Notes: generated by a model from the letters alone, not told the origin. Shown: positions 1-7,540, counted from the stretch's first letter. The stretch is 17,360 nucleotides of DNA from Acidimicrobiales bacterium (GCA_013044465.1 JABEUL010000247.1:1-17360), one strand, 5' to 3'. Numbers and translations: made by a program.

Positions 1-210
1 GACTGAGCGAGCAGGGCCAACACTCCTATCTAGAGTCTTAGAAGCATCTGTTCAATAGCCTGATCTAATTCGGCTCGAGTTCGCCGCGTGCTTGATTAGC
101 TTTTGTTGTTTTTGCTCCGACTTTTTTATCGTAAGGCGCTTGAATCATCACCTAATTCTGCTCTAGCAAACTAAGTAATTAAGACGAGTACTCGCTTTGG
201 CACTGCTTTC

Positions 211-273
211 TGCTTATTTGCAAACATTTTCTGCTTGTGCGCAAATGACTTTTGCTCGGTTGCAAATGTGCGA
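211..273 (+). repeat. Three tandem 21-bp direct repeats (iteron-like)
   Basis: TGCT recurs at 211, 232 and 253 and GCAAA at 220, 241 and 262, so three copies run head to tail with an exact 21-bp period. The approximate shared core is TGCT-N5-GCAAA; the rest of each unit varies. Twenty-one base pairs is two helical turns, so a protein bound to each copy would sit on the same face of the DNA. This is the usual geometry of iterons for a replication initiator, of binding sites at a transfer origin, or of multi-site regulators. Which of these applies cannot be told from the sequence. Confidence 0.6.
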
Positions 274-557
274 TGGAATTGTGCAGGAGTTTTGAGCCGT
301 TAAAGATATTTAAGATATTAAGACCCAGCCCTAACCTTATGGAAACATTCTGTACTTTGTTGATGACTTGAATATCTTGGTGGGATGGGAAGCCCAATAG
401 CTTTTTTCAAGGCCGCACTTTTAACTAAACCACTTACACTTCACGCTTAATAATTTGCATAACGACTTTTTTAACGAAGCAGCTATCGTTTTTGAATTTA
501 CTTTATTGCACGCTCTATGTAGCTTGTGAAATCGTTGATGCATCTTTGAATAGTGCT

Positions 558-574
558 AAATCTGAACCAGATTT
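558..574 (+). repeat. AT-rich hairpin followed by a T run
   Basis: AAATCTG (558-564) and CAGATTT (568-574) are perfect reverse complements around a 3-nt loop, and the run of T continues to 576. The stem has only two G:C pairs. It could be a weak intrinsic terminator for transcription entering from the left, or simply a binding site or chance structure. Confidence 0.3.
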
Positions 575-807
575 TTGAGGCTATAGTGATCATCCGAGAA
601 CGGCAATACATAGCAAAATGCACTGAGTCATATGATCGGTGCTGTTAGTGAAAAAACTTAAATGTTGATAAATGTTTTGTTCTAAGTCTCAAACTGTCGT
701 GTCACTTCTGACCTTGTGACGAGATAGTTTGACTTCAAACGTGAAGATCGAGTACCTGCTCTCATTTGTGAAAATGCTTCTGGATTCCAATTATCCCTAT
801 AAGTGAG

Positions 808-826
808 GGGTGTTATACGAACACCC
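808..826 (+). promoter_or_regulatory. Perfect inverted repeat before the conjugation operon (operator or 5' UTR hairpin)
   Basis: GGGTGTT (808-814) and AACACCC (820-826) are perfect 7-bp arms around ATACG. The repeat lies 4 bp downstream of a possible -10 hexamer (TATAAG, 798-803) and immediately before the Shine-Dalgarno-like GAGAAGGGA of the gene at 847. A repressor bound here would cover the likely transcription start; as RNA it would fold directly next to the ribosome binding site. Either way it is well placed to control the whole transfer operon. Confidence 0.5.
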
Positions 827-846
827 GAGAAGGGAAATAAATTTTC

Positions 847-1134
847 ATGACCAAATTACTAGCTAGCGTAAACATTGCGCCCAACTCCTCAGCACTGCCG
901 GGGATAAATGAGTTGCAGAACATGGTTGGTGCACTTCTGACTTTAGGGTTGGTTGCTTCTGTAGCAGGCTTAGCTGTTTCGTCAATTGTCTGGGCCATAG
1001 GTTCGCACTCAGCTAATCCTGTTCTTGCAGGACGTGGAAAGACTGGTGTGTTGGTGGCTTTTATTGCAGCAGCTCTAACCGGTGGAGCAGTTACTCTAAT
1101 CAACTTCTTCGCAGGGGCGGGTGCGCAACTGTGA
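847..1134 (+). CDS. DUF6112-family small membrane protein of the conjugation apparatus
   Basis: This 95-aa protein has two hydrophobic segments (about residues 25-52 and 66-92) separated by a short polar loop with RGKTG. The C-terminal half, AALTGGAVTLINFF..., has the pattern I associate with DUF6112, a family found at the head of actinobacterial conjugation operons. Its size and two-helix layout resemble VirB2/TrbC pilin-like subunits, so a role as a channel or pilus-like subunit in the membrane is a reasonable inference but not shown. ATG at 847 follows GAGAAGGGA with a rather long spacing of about 11 nt. The stop overlaps the start of the next gene. It is the first gene of a five-gene operon and lies behind the inverted repeat at 808-826. 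Confidence 0.8.
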   Translation: MTKLLASVNIAPNSSALPGINELQNMVGALLTLGLVASVAGLAVSSIVWAIGSHSANPVLAGRGKTGVLVAFIAAALTGGAVTLINFFAGAGAQL

Positions 1135-1952
1135 TGATTCGACGCAAAGGCTTGTTGCTTGCATCTATTGCCCTTGTGGCAGTGATTGCTGTGAGTGCAG
1201 GTACTTGGCTAGCTGGGAGCTCAGGTAGTAATGCATCGAAGCAAAGTTTGTCCAATACATCAAAAAAGAGCTTTCCTAAAACTACTGCCACTTCATTGGT
1301 GGCAGTAGTTCCTGCTACTACGATCCCTCCACTGACTTCAGTCCAGATGCAATATGATCAAGCATTCCAAAATAGTTTCTCAGCCAATTCGCAACAAAAT
1401 GCTCAAGTCCTTGCACTAAATCTTCCAACTCCTGCCATTGGTGGTGGCTGGGTGGGGCTTCCAATATCTCAGACTCCGGAGAGTTGGTCAATTGCCTTTG
1501 TTAGTGGGCTCCTAAACATAAACTTTTCAAACCAGAGCCGAGTCGCTCTTGGTTCATGGCTCGAAGCCGAGGAAGCACCAGAAGATCTTCCGGGGATCCC
1601 TGCCGAACTTCAAAATCGCACGCTCTATGTTTCACTTTTAGAACCAGGGATTTCACAGCAGTCTTCTCCCATTCCATCTGTTGCCGATTGGAACTCGAAT
1701 GCTTCCAACGGTGTGGTTTGGAGTGTTAATGGTTTGAAAGCATCAGTTGATCCACAGTGGCAGAAGATGATTGATGCTGGATGGCAGCCTCGTGATCTCC
1801 GAATGACCACTGAAGATGTCTCAGGATTTTTGGGAGTTACCCAAAATGGAGTAACGACTGAGCATATGTTTTCTATGACCCTTGTGGTGGGTTCAGCTCA
1901 CTGGCACAACGGCTATGGAAGCGTATTGGTCGGGAACTGGAGTGAATCGTAA
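1131..1952 (+). CDS. Membrane-anchored conjugation-operon protein of unknown family
   Basis: The protein is about 272 aa, with a basic N-terminus (MIRRKG), one hydrophobic segment (residues about 7-28) and then a Ser/Thr/Ala-rich linker to about residue 70. The rest is a soluble, probably extracytoplasmic, domain ending in VLVGNWSES. I do not recognise the domain. By position, between the DUF6112 gene and the TrbL-like gene, it corresponds to the poorly conserved anchored protein seen in similar actinobacterial operons, where a VirB8/TcpC-like scaffold is one possible role. Start choice is open: GTG at 1131 overlaps the previous stop by 4 nt and ATG at 1134 by 1 nt; both preserve translational coupling. 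The stop codon directly abuts the next ATG. Confidence 0.75.
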   Translation: MMIRRKGLLLASIALVAVIAVSAGTWLAGSSGSNASKQSLSNTSKKSFPKTTATSLVAVVPATTIPPLTSVQMQYDQAFQNSFSANSQQNAQVLALNLPTPAIGGGWVGLPISQTPESWSIAFVSGLLNINFSNQSRVALGSWLEAEEAPEDLPGIPAELQNRTLYVSLLEPGISQQSSPIPSVADWNSNASNGVVWSVNGLKASVDPQWQKMIDAGWQPRDLRMTTEDVSGFLGVTQNGVTTEHMFSMTLVVGSAHWHNGYGSVLVGNWSES

Positions 1953-3167
1953 ATGGCATGTACTGTATATAATCCATTAAGTTGGGCCGGTTGTCCTGGA
2001 ACCATAATCTCAAATGCAGCTAGTGGAACCTTCAATCAGATTGCAGCGTCATTTGGAAGCGCTGCCGATAATGCTATTAACTGGCTCTGGGGCCAAATAG
2101 GATCTGCAACTTCGCTTCAGCTAGGTGGCCCAGGATTTGATCAAGACATTGCCATCGTGGCAGCAATTGCAGGTGTAGTAGCAGTTGGTCTATTTCTAAT
2201 TCAGGTAATCCAAAGTGTCCTGCGAAGAGATCCGGGAGGACTTGGTCGTGGAGTAAAGGGTCTCTTTATTGCTTTTATCGGAGGCGGTGTAGCAATTGGG
2301 GTTGTAAATCTTCTTCTAAGTGCAACGGATTCACTTTCACAGGGAGTTGTTCAAGCGGTAACTGGATCCAACATTGCAGGACTTGGGAGACTCATTATTG
2401 GCACAGGTGCCCTAAGTTGGTCCACTGGATCACCAGCAGGACTCTTAGTAATTTCAGTAGCTGTCATAATTGCTGTCACAATTGTGTATGCAACATTGGT
2501 AATTAGAAAGCTTCTAATTGTTGTCACAGCAGTATTTGCCCCCATTGCATTTGCAGGATCCTTGGCTGACATCACGGTCTCTTGGACAAGGAAGTGGATT
2601 GAGATGACTGCAGCCCTAATTTTCTCGAAGCTGATCTTGGTGTTGATCCTCGTCATTGGATATGGAATTTTGATCCAAGGTATAGGTCAAAATGGAACAG
2701 GAGTAACACAGACCTTCACTCAAGTTGTAGCTGGAATATTGGTGTTGACTTTGGCTGGATTCGCACCCTGGATGGCTCTGAAGATGGTGCACTTCACGGG
2801 AGATCACGCTATGCAGTTACATGCACTCGGAACTACTGCGGTTGCTGGAGGCGCAGCTACTCACAAGTTTGCTCAAAAAGCAGCTTCAGTGGGGATGGCT
2901 GCTTCAACAGGTGGAGGAAGTCTTGCAATGGGATCAACAGGCGGCACTTCTGCCTCTCGGGTGAGTACTACACCGACAAGTAGTCCACCTTCAAGTGGAA
3001 GTACTCCCTCGGCTTCATCTCCATCACAAAGTGGCACAAGCTATGTCCCAGGCTCATCTGGGTCATCTGCTCCAACGAGTGCGCCCCAAAGTGGACAAGC
3101 TACACAGACCAGTCAGCCTGTGCCTAAGCCACCAACTGCAAATGCGCCAATCAACCCAACTGTATAG
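1953..3167 (+). CDS. TrbL/VirB6-like polytopic conjugation channel protein
   Basis: This 404-aa protein has about six to seven hydrophobic segments between residues 65 and 280, including IAIVAAIAGVVAVGLFLIQV, a long LLVISVAVIIAVTIVYATLV stretch and a pair around 220-275. The arrangement, with a segment resembling VVTAVFAPIAFAGSLAD before RKWIEM, matches the TrbL/VirB6 type of inner-membrane channel in type IV secretion and the SCO6881-like proteins of actinobacterial elements. The last about 95 residues are low-complexity Ser/Thr/Pro/Gly, a cytoplasmic or surface tail of unknown use. The ATG directly abuts the preceding stop, and the next gene starts after a 9-nt gap. The role is to form the membrane pore through which the transferred DNA-protein complex passes. 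Confidence 0.82.
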   Translation: MACTVYNPLSWAGCPGTIISNAASGTFNQIAASFGSAADNAINWLWGQIGSATSLQLGGPGFDQDIAIVAAIAGVVAVGLFLIQVIQSVLRRDPGGLGRGVKGLFIAFIGGGVAIGVVNLLLSATDSLSQGVVQAVTGSNIAGLGRLIIGTGALSWSTGSPAGLLVISVAVIIAVTIVYATLVIRKLLIVVTAVFAPIAFAGSLADITVSWTRKWIEMTAALIFSKLILVLILVIGYGILIQGIGQNGTGVTQTFTQVVAGILVLTLAGFAPWMALKMVHFTGDHAMQLHALGTTAVAGGAATHKFAQKAASVGMAASTGGGSLAMGSTGGTSASRVSTTPTSSPPSSGSTPSASSPSQSGTSYVPGSSGSSAPTSAPQSGQATQTSQPVPKPPTANAPINPTV

Positions 3168-3176
3168 GAAACTAAT

Positions 3177-4625
3177 ATGACAACAACAAATCAACAAATC
3201 TCGGTCAGGTTCGCAAGAAGGTCTACCCGTGGACTTCTTCTTGGATTTAGTACTCCGAGAGTAATTGCAGTCGGAGGTGCTATCTCAATTGCAATTGGTG
3301 CACTCTTTTTTATTGGACCAAGTGCATTTGTGGTCTCAGGAGTTCTCTGGGGACCACTTCTGGCATCGGCCTTTATTGTCATTGCAGGAAAGCCATCGAT
3401 TGAGTGGGCTGGGATAGCTTGTCATTTTGGAACAAGGAAAGCTACCAAGCAGAGCGAGTTTCGAGTCCGCATTCCAAGTGTGAGAGCTTCAGGCACTCTG
3501 GCACTTCCAGGAGACGGAGCTTCTATGCGAGTCCACATCGATGAGGCGTCAGGTGCTGCAATGATCCATGACCCTCACAGAAACACACTTTCTGCAGTTC
3601 TCTCGATTAGTCATCCAGCCTTTGTGCTCTTAGATGAAAGTGATCGGAACCAACGTGTCTCCCAGTGGGGCAGGGTACTCGCACAATTAGCCCAAAGTGG
3701 AACTTGTGCAGCTATTCAAGTCCTGGAAGCAACTATTCCCGATCCAGCAAGAGGCCAGAGAGAGTGGTGGGAAGCAAACGGAGTACACGATGGCAAATGG
3801 GCTGCAACCCAGTACAACACTTTGTTGGATCAAGTTTGCCTTGATTCATCTACTCACCGAAGCACGATTACCTTAGCACTTGACATGAAAAAAGCCTCGA
3901 GGGCAATAAGAGCTGCCGGAAGAGGAGTCAAAGGAGCCGGGGAAGTACTTCGAGGTGACATGGCAACACTTACAGACTCACTGCGCCAAGCTGGGCTTAA
4001 ACCAGGCAAGTGGTTAAGTGAAGAAGAGTTGGCAACAATTATCAGACATGTTTTTGATCCAACAGTCTCACTTGATCCCAGAACCTCTCCAGGCGCTAAT
4101 TTAACTAATGCTGGTCCAGTAGCGGTATCTGAGTCCTGGGATCACTTACGGCATGACTCGGCTTTCTCTGCAGTTCTTTGGATATCTGAATGGCCACGGA
4201 TCTCAGTGCCAGCTGATTTCTTGCATCCACTTATTTTTGCATCTGGTGTGAGGAGAACTCTCTCCATAATCTCAAAGCCACTCCCAACCGAGATTGCACT
4301 TCGCCAAATTCGGAAGGAGAAAACTGAAGCGGTAACAGATAGTGCCCAGAAGGCTCGCATTGGACAGTTAGCCGATCTCTCAGATGCCCAAGAATATGAT
4401 GATCTAATTTCCAGGGAAAAATCAGTTATTGCAGGCCATACCGATGTGGAGTTCTCAGGACTAGTGACTGTCACTGCACCGAGCAAGTTGGAGCTCGATA
4501 GTGCAGTGAGTTCAATTACAAGAGCAGCTGGTCAAGCACTTTGTGAAGTGAGGCCCTTATATGGGCGCCAAATGCAAGGTTTCTTAGTGGGAGCACTTCC
4601 ACTGGCTAGAGGTGTGTTCTCGTGA
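3177..4625 (+). CDS. SCO6880-like conjugation protein (VirB4 N-terminal-like partner)
   Basis: The 482-aa protein opens with a basic stretch (ARRSTRGLLLGFSTPRVIAV) leading into two membrane helices at about residues 28-48 and 52-72, then a large cytoplasmic domain. This opening and the segment RVLAQLAQSG...ATIPDPA are typical of the SCO6880 family encoded next to VirB4-like ATPases in actinobacterial ICEs. No Walker A motif is visible. The family is often regarded as supplying the membrane-associated N-terminal half of a split VirB4/TrbE system; applying that here is inference. It is tightly coupled to the ATPase gene, whose GTG start overlaps its stop by 4 nt. AGGAAAC just upstream is a weak ribosome binding site. 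Confidence 0.8.
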   Translation: MTTTNQQISVRFARRSTRGLLLGFSTPRVIAVGGAISIAIGALFFIGPSAFVVSGVLWGPLLASAFIVIAGKPSIEWAGIACHFGTRKATKQSEFRVRIPSVRASGTLALPGDGASMRVHIDEASGAAMIHDPHRNTLSAVLSISHPAFVLLDESDRNQRVSQWGRVLAQLAQSGTCAAIQVLEATIPDPARGQREWWEANGVHDGKWAATQYNTLLDQVCLDSSTHRSTITLALDMKKASRAIRAAGRGVKGAGEVLRGDMATLTDSLRQAGLKPGKWLSEEELATIIRHVFDPTVSLDPRTSPGANLTNAGPVAVSESWDHLRHDSAFSAVLWISEWPRISVPADFLHPLIFASGVRRTLSIISKPLPTEIALRQIRKEKTEAVTDSAQKARIGQLADLSDAQEYDDLISREKSVIAGHTDVEFSGLVTVTAPSKLELDSAVSSITRAAGQALCEVRPLYGRQMQGFLVGALPLARGVFS

Positions 4626-6211
4626 CCACTAGTGAAATAGAAAGGGATCTCACCACCACGCAAATCAGCGAAGAATCAAGTGCGGAAAAATTCTTCATTG
4701 ATAGTGCACCGAGTCGACCAGAGAATACTCAGCTATATCTCGACCCATCAGCAAAGATTCATGGTGTTGGAGGTTGGTCACCAAAAGGTGGAAAACGAAG
4801 AAACCTGAAAGCTATTCGCTCCCTTGAAGCTACTCATAGGAAATCAGTACTAGATCTTCACAAAGCAGAATTGGCTGAACTTAGGCGTGAGCAGAAAGAA
4901 CGCCCTTGGATCCCTGCATCGGGAGAGAGTGGCCCAATGGCAGGCCGCTCATATAAAAAGCTTCAACTCACTCCACACCGTGCAACTTCAGAAGTATTGG
5001 CAGGCGCTTATCCATTTCTTGCAGAGGAAGGTTTAGGAGCAGCTGGCATTCTCATTGGCCAAGATGCATGGAGTGGCTCTGCATTTTGTTACGACCCATG
5101 GGATCTCTACCGCCGGGGAGTATTAACTAATCCCAATATATTTCTAGCTGGACAAATTGGCAGGGGGAAGTCCACACTTGCTAAATCACTTGCAGTTAGA
5201 TGTGTTGGTTTTGGGCGAAGAGTTTATGTACCAGGGGATCCAAAAGGAGAATGGAGCATAGTAGCTAAAGCTGTGGGAGGCCAAGCAGTAGCACTTGGTG
5301 TAGGAAGTGGGGAGAGATTAAACCCACTTGATGAGGGCCCCCGTCCAGCATCTACCAAAGATGCTCAATGGCGCCACCAGGTAGAGGCTCGGCGAATGGG
5401 ACTACTTGCCGCATTAACCGAAGCAACGTTAGGAAGACCACTGTGGGCAACAGAGCGAACCGCAATAGATGTGGCTCTAAGAATTATTCAGAGAGACGCT
5501 ACTGAGCCAATCCTTCCCATGATCGTAGATGCCATGCTAGAACCACAGGAAAGCTCCATTGGATCAACAATTGAACAACTGAAGGGTGACGGCAGAGAAC
5601 CAGCTCATGCTTTGAGTCGACTTGTCCACGGTGATTTGGCAGGAATCTTCGACGGACCCTCCACTGTCAAATTTGATCCAACACTACCGATGCTTAGCCT
5701 TGATCTATCGGCAATCTCAGGATCAGACACTCTCATAGGACTTGTGATGACTTGTGCTTCAACTTGGATGGAAGCTGCATTATCTGATACAGAAGGTGGG
5801 CAGAGATTAGTCGTATATGACGAAGCTTGGAGGCTCTTAACTCAACCGGCATTGCTCGCAAGAATGCAGGCACAGTGGAAACTTTCTCGTGCCTGGGGAC
5901 TTGCAAATCTTATGGTTGTTCACAGGCTCTCAGACTTAGAGGCTGTAGGTGAAGCTGGGTCTGAGGCCAGAGGTCTCGCTCAGGGGCTCCTAGGAGATAC
6001 AGCAACAAGGATTTTTTACAACGAACCCTATGATGAGGCACAGGCCGCCGGCAAAGTATTGGGACTGACTTCAGTGGAAATGGACCAACTCCCTGAACTC
6101 TCAAGAGGAGAGGGGCTTTGGAGAGTAAATGAGAGATCATTTATCGTCAGGCATCTCTGCACACCAAGTGAGCTAGAGGTATTTGATACTGATGCGAGGA
6201 TGTTGGGTTAG
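4622..6211 (+). CDS. VirB4/TraC-like ATPase of the conjugative type IV secretion system
   Basis: This 529-aa protein carries a clear P-loop, GQIGRGKST (about residues 177-185), and a Walker B segment LVVYDEAW with Glu about 401 as the likely catalytic base. A later motif, WGLANLMVVHRLSDL, fits the sensor region of VirB4/VirD4-type hexameric ATPases. The first about 110 residues are polar and helical, with a charged stretch (SVLDLHKAELAELRREQ) that may be coiled coil. Its job is to energise assembly of, and substrate passage through, the channel from the cytoplasmic face. The GTG start overlaps the previous stop in GTGA. It is the last gene of the first operon. The following 700-plus bases differ in character, suggesting that later insertions separated it from the second conjugation operon. 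Confidence 0.9.
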   Translation: MTTSEIERDLTTTQISEESSAEKFFIDSAPSRPENTQLYLDPSAKIHGVGGWSPKGGKRRNLKAIRSLEATHRKSVLDLHKAELAELRREQKERPWIPASGESGPMAGRSYKKLQLTPHRATSEVLAGAYPFLAEEGLGAAGILIGQDAWSGSAFCYDPWDLYRRGVLTNPNIFLAGQIGRGKSTLAKSLAVRCVGFGRRVYVPGDPKGEWSIVAKAVGGQAVALGVGSGERLNPLDEGPRPASTKDAQWRHQVEARRMGLLAALTEATLGRPLWATERTAIDVALRIIQRDATEPILPMIVDAMLEPQESSIGSTIEQLKGDGREPAHALSRLVHGDLAGIFDGPSTVKFDPTLPMLSLDLSAISGSDTLIGLVMTCASTWMEAALSDTEGGQRLVVYDEAWRLLTQPALLARMQAQWKLSRAWGLANLMVVHRLSDLEAVGEAGSEARGLAQGLLGDTATRIFYNEPYDEAQAAGKVLGLTSVEMDQLPELSRGEGLWRVNERSFIVRHLCTPSELEVFDTDARMLG

Positions 6212-6347
6212 TTGATAACTTCTGTTAATAAGTATCGAATTAGGTCAATTATTTCAGTAAAGTTTAGTTAAATTTGCTTATTGGAATCAAAAGCAGTCGG
6301 TCAGTTTGAAAGTGATGGAAAACGACACAAATAAGGAAACATAACTT

Positions 6348-6540
6348 GTGAGTACCAATATGTGGTCAGTTCGAACTTTCACCGAGGAATGATAGACGGT
6401 TTACTCCCCTTAAAGCTGACGCGCACAAGCAAATTGAAAATGCCATCACTCTTGAAAAAAAGTGGCATATTAGCCACTCTCTTTTAAAAGCTCTTACCCC
6501 TGTTGTCAATCCAGCAAAACTAAAGCGAAAGAAAAAGTAG
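6348..6540 (+). pseudogene. Small decayed coding remnant (frameshifted)
   Basis: A GTG at 6348 opens a frame reading MSTNMWSVRTFTEE and stops at TGA 6390. In the neighbouring frame, coding-like sequence continues from about 6391 (RRFTPLKADAHKQIENAI...) to TAG at 6538, ending in a basic tail (KLKRKKK). Joined, this would be a protein of about 64 residues interrupted by one frameshift. I do not recognise the family. It could equally be two chance open stretches; the lysine-rich end and sensible amino-acid mix are the only support. Confidence 0.3.
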
Positions 6541-6598
6541 CAAAAGAATTGCGTACTGTTTTAGGGGGCAGGTGCATGATACTTGGAGACTGAAATGA

Positions 6599-6826
6599 CG
6601 ACCATCTCTATTACATGTACCTATTTGCGATTCTGCATTCTGCAATCTCAGCCATGATATTCAGCCGAGAAAAATCAGCGAGTATCCATCCAAAAATCCA
6701 GTCGAGTATCAGAAGAATGGAACCGATGAAGGGAATAGACAGAATATTTCAGACGTGACGTCAGTTGACCAAACACCACCTACCCAGATGATGATAATTT
6801 TTTTGTCCACATTTCAAATCCGGTAA
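6599..6826 (+). pseudogene. Possible coding remnant without a start codon
   Basis: Seventy-five codons are open between an upstream in-frame TGA (6596) and TAA at 6824, with a plausible protein-like composition (for example CDSAFCNLSHDIQPRKISEY). There is no early start codon or ribosome binding site. It overlaps the DnaA-box-like sites at its end. I do not recognise a family; it may be the 3' end of a truncated gene or chance. Confidence 0.2.
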
Positions 6827-6867
6827 TCCACTATTTATCAACAGCTTGATCCCTCTTGTGATCCACA
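6803..6867 (+). promoter_or_regulatory. Cluster of DnaA-box-like 9-mers (candidate replication origin)
   Basis: TTGTCCACA at 6803-6811 is an exact match to the DnaA box preferred in actinobacteria. TTATCAACA (6835-6843) and TGATCCACA (6859-6867) each differ by one base from the general consensus TTATCCACA, and TAATCCACT (6824-6832) by two. All four read on the same strand, spaced 21, 11 and 24 bp start to start, so roughly in helical register. An AT-rich run (GATGATGATAATTTTTTT) lies directly upstream and could serve as an unwinding element. The set could be a plasmid-type or element origin, or its relic. No replication initiator gene is adjacent. Confidence 0.45.
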
Positions 6868-6948
6868 GGACAGCCGAATTACAATATCCCAGGGCCGAGA
6901 GTGAAATACCGTAATCGGTAAAAATAGGATGCTAATCTTTTTAATAAG

Positions 6949-6964
6949 TAGAACACTTGTTCTA
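6949..6964 (+). promoter_or_regulatory. LexA/SOS-type operator before the cargo genes
   Basis: TAGAACA-CT-TGTTCTA is an inverted repeat with perfect 7-bp arms, and it contains GAAC-N4-GTTC, the LexA (Cheo box) core known in Gram-positive bacteria. It sits 44 bp before the ATG of the 108-aa gene, a distance that fits an operator at or near the promoter. By established LexA logic the downstream gene, and possibly the deaminase behind it, would be repressed until DNA damage or single-stranded DNA activates RecA. No transcription start can be fixed from sequence. Confidence 0.6.
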
Positions 6965-7007
6965 TACCACTCAGCGTGAGATTAGTATTACTACAAGGAG
7001 AGAGAAA

Positions 7008-7334
7008 ATGCAAGAAAAAGAGATAATTATTGAACGCAAACCCATGCCAGGATACCGCGACCCCATTGCGAGACGTGATGAGATTGTGCATCTTGTGGGC
7101 GCGCTTATGCTCAATGTTCCTTATCTCTTAGATGACCTTGCAGCCCTAACAGTACCGCCCCCCCCAGATGAGCGCGCTATCCAAGCCGGATATGGTCCTT
7201 ATGGTCATGAATACAAGCTCATTGTGTGGAATCATCTTGCACGCGATGTCGTTGCTACCGAAGAAGAGATCTCTGCAGTCCTTCCGGAGGTTCGTGAATC
7301 ACTTAGAGACCGGCTGGCGGAGACGCACGCCTAG
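7008..7334 (+). CDS. Unknown 108-aa protein behind an SOS-type operator
   Basis: This small acidic, soluble protein has no membrane segment and no recognisable family. It starts MQEKEIIIERKPMPGYRDPI, carries a hydrophobic helix (IVHLVGALMLNVPYLLDDLA), a proline stretch VPPPPDE and a C-terminal helix with alternating charges (VLPEVRESLRDRLAE). I chose ATG 7008 because AAGGAGAG lies directly upstream; the reading frame is open further upstream but without a comparable ribosome site and across the SOS-type operator. A run of eight C (7158-7165) within the gene could make it prone to slippage. It is the first gene of the cargo block and is followed after 206 bp by the anti-phage deaminase. A partner or regulatory role for that gene is possible, but nothing in the protein shows it. 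Confidence 0.7.
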   Translation: MQEKEIIIERKPMPGYRDPIARRDEIVHLVGALMLNVPYLLDDLAALTVPPPPDERAIQAGYGPYGHEYKLIVWNHLARDVVATEEEISAVLPEVRESLRDRLAETHA

Positions 7335-7540
7335 GCTTTTAAGCAACCCCTATTGCATCATACTTTTCCTCAACTAAAACGGTCCTGCAGAAACTCTGCC
7401 GTATAGTCATAGATTCGTACATTTGATAGTAGTCGTCAATTTACTTCAGGGTCGCATTCTTTCTGTGTAAATATCATTTTCGTCTGCTATCGTTGGATCA
7501 AGAAGACTACCACTTTGCGAAATACCGGAGGATTTATTTG

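Larger units (their letters stand above)
1..846. other. Left non-coding region ahead of the conjugation operon
   Basis: I see no convincing intact gene here. The stretch holds three 21-bp direct repeats (211-273), an AT-rich hairpin (558-574) and an inverted repeat just before the first gene (808-826). On the minus strand, 30-148 reads as two short peptide fragments in adjacent frames that could be a decayed gene end, but this is weak. A hexamer TATAAG at 798-803 could be a -10 element for the operon that starts at 847; no good -35 is visible at the right distance. By position this could be where an origin of transfer or the operon's control region lies, but nothing here proves either. Confidence 0.5.
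6212..7007. other. Gap between first transfer operon and cargo: gene scraps, DnaA boxes, SOS box
   Basis: This 796-base stretch has no intact gene. From left to right it holds a frameshifted small coding remnant (6348-6540) that includes a hairpin, AGTGGC/GCCACT at 6461-6478. A 75-codon open stretch without a usable early start follows (6599-6826), then a cluster of DnaA-box-like 9-mers (6803-6867). Last come a short inverted repeat TACCG-TAAT-CGGTA (6907-6920) and a LexA-type operator (6949-6964) leading into the 108-aa gene. The mixture of remnants and replication-like sites suggests DNA from another mobile element. Confidence 0.5.

Noticed and set aside
30..148. Minus-strand frames reading MIQAPYDKKVG... 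and RAELDQAIEQMLLRL, possibly one frameshifted gene end
   Set aside because: Too short, without a good ribosome site or recognisable family. Mentioned only within the left non-coding region.
179..397. 72-aa minus-strand open frame
   Set aside because: No ribosome site, and its internal repetition comes from the 21-bp repeats on which it lies. Composition is not protein-like.
6461..6478. Hairpin AGTGGC-ATATTA-GCCACT with A-rich and T-rich flanks as a terminator for the first operon
   Set aside because: It lies 250 bp past the last gene, the T tract is interrupted and the stem is short; kept only as a note in the gap description.
7168..7377. 69-aa frame overlapping the 108-aa gene
   Set aside because: Shadow frame with no ribosome site; the frame from 7008 has AAGGAGAG and better composition.
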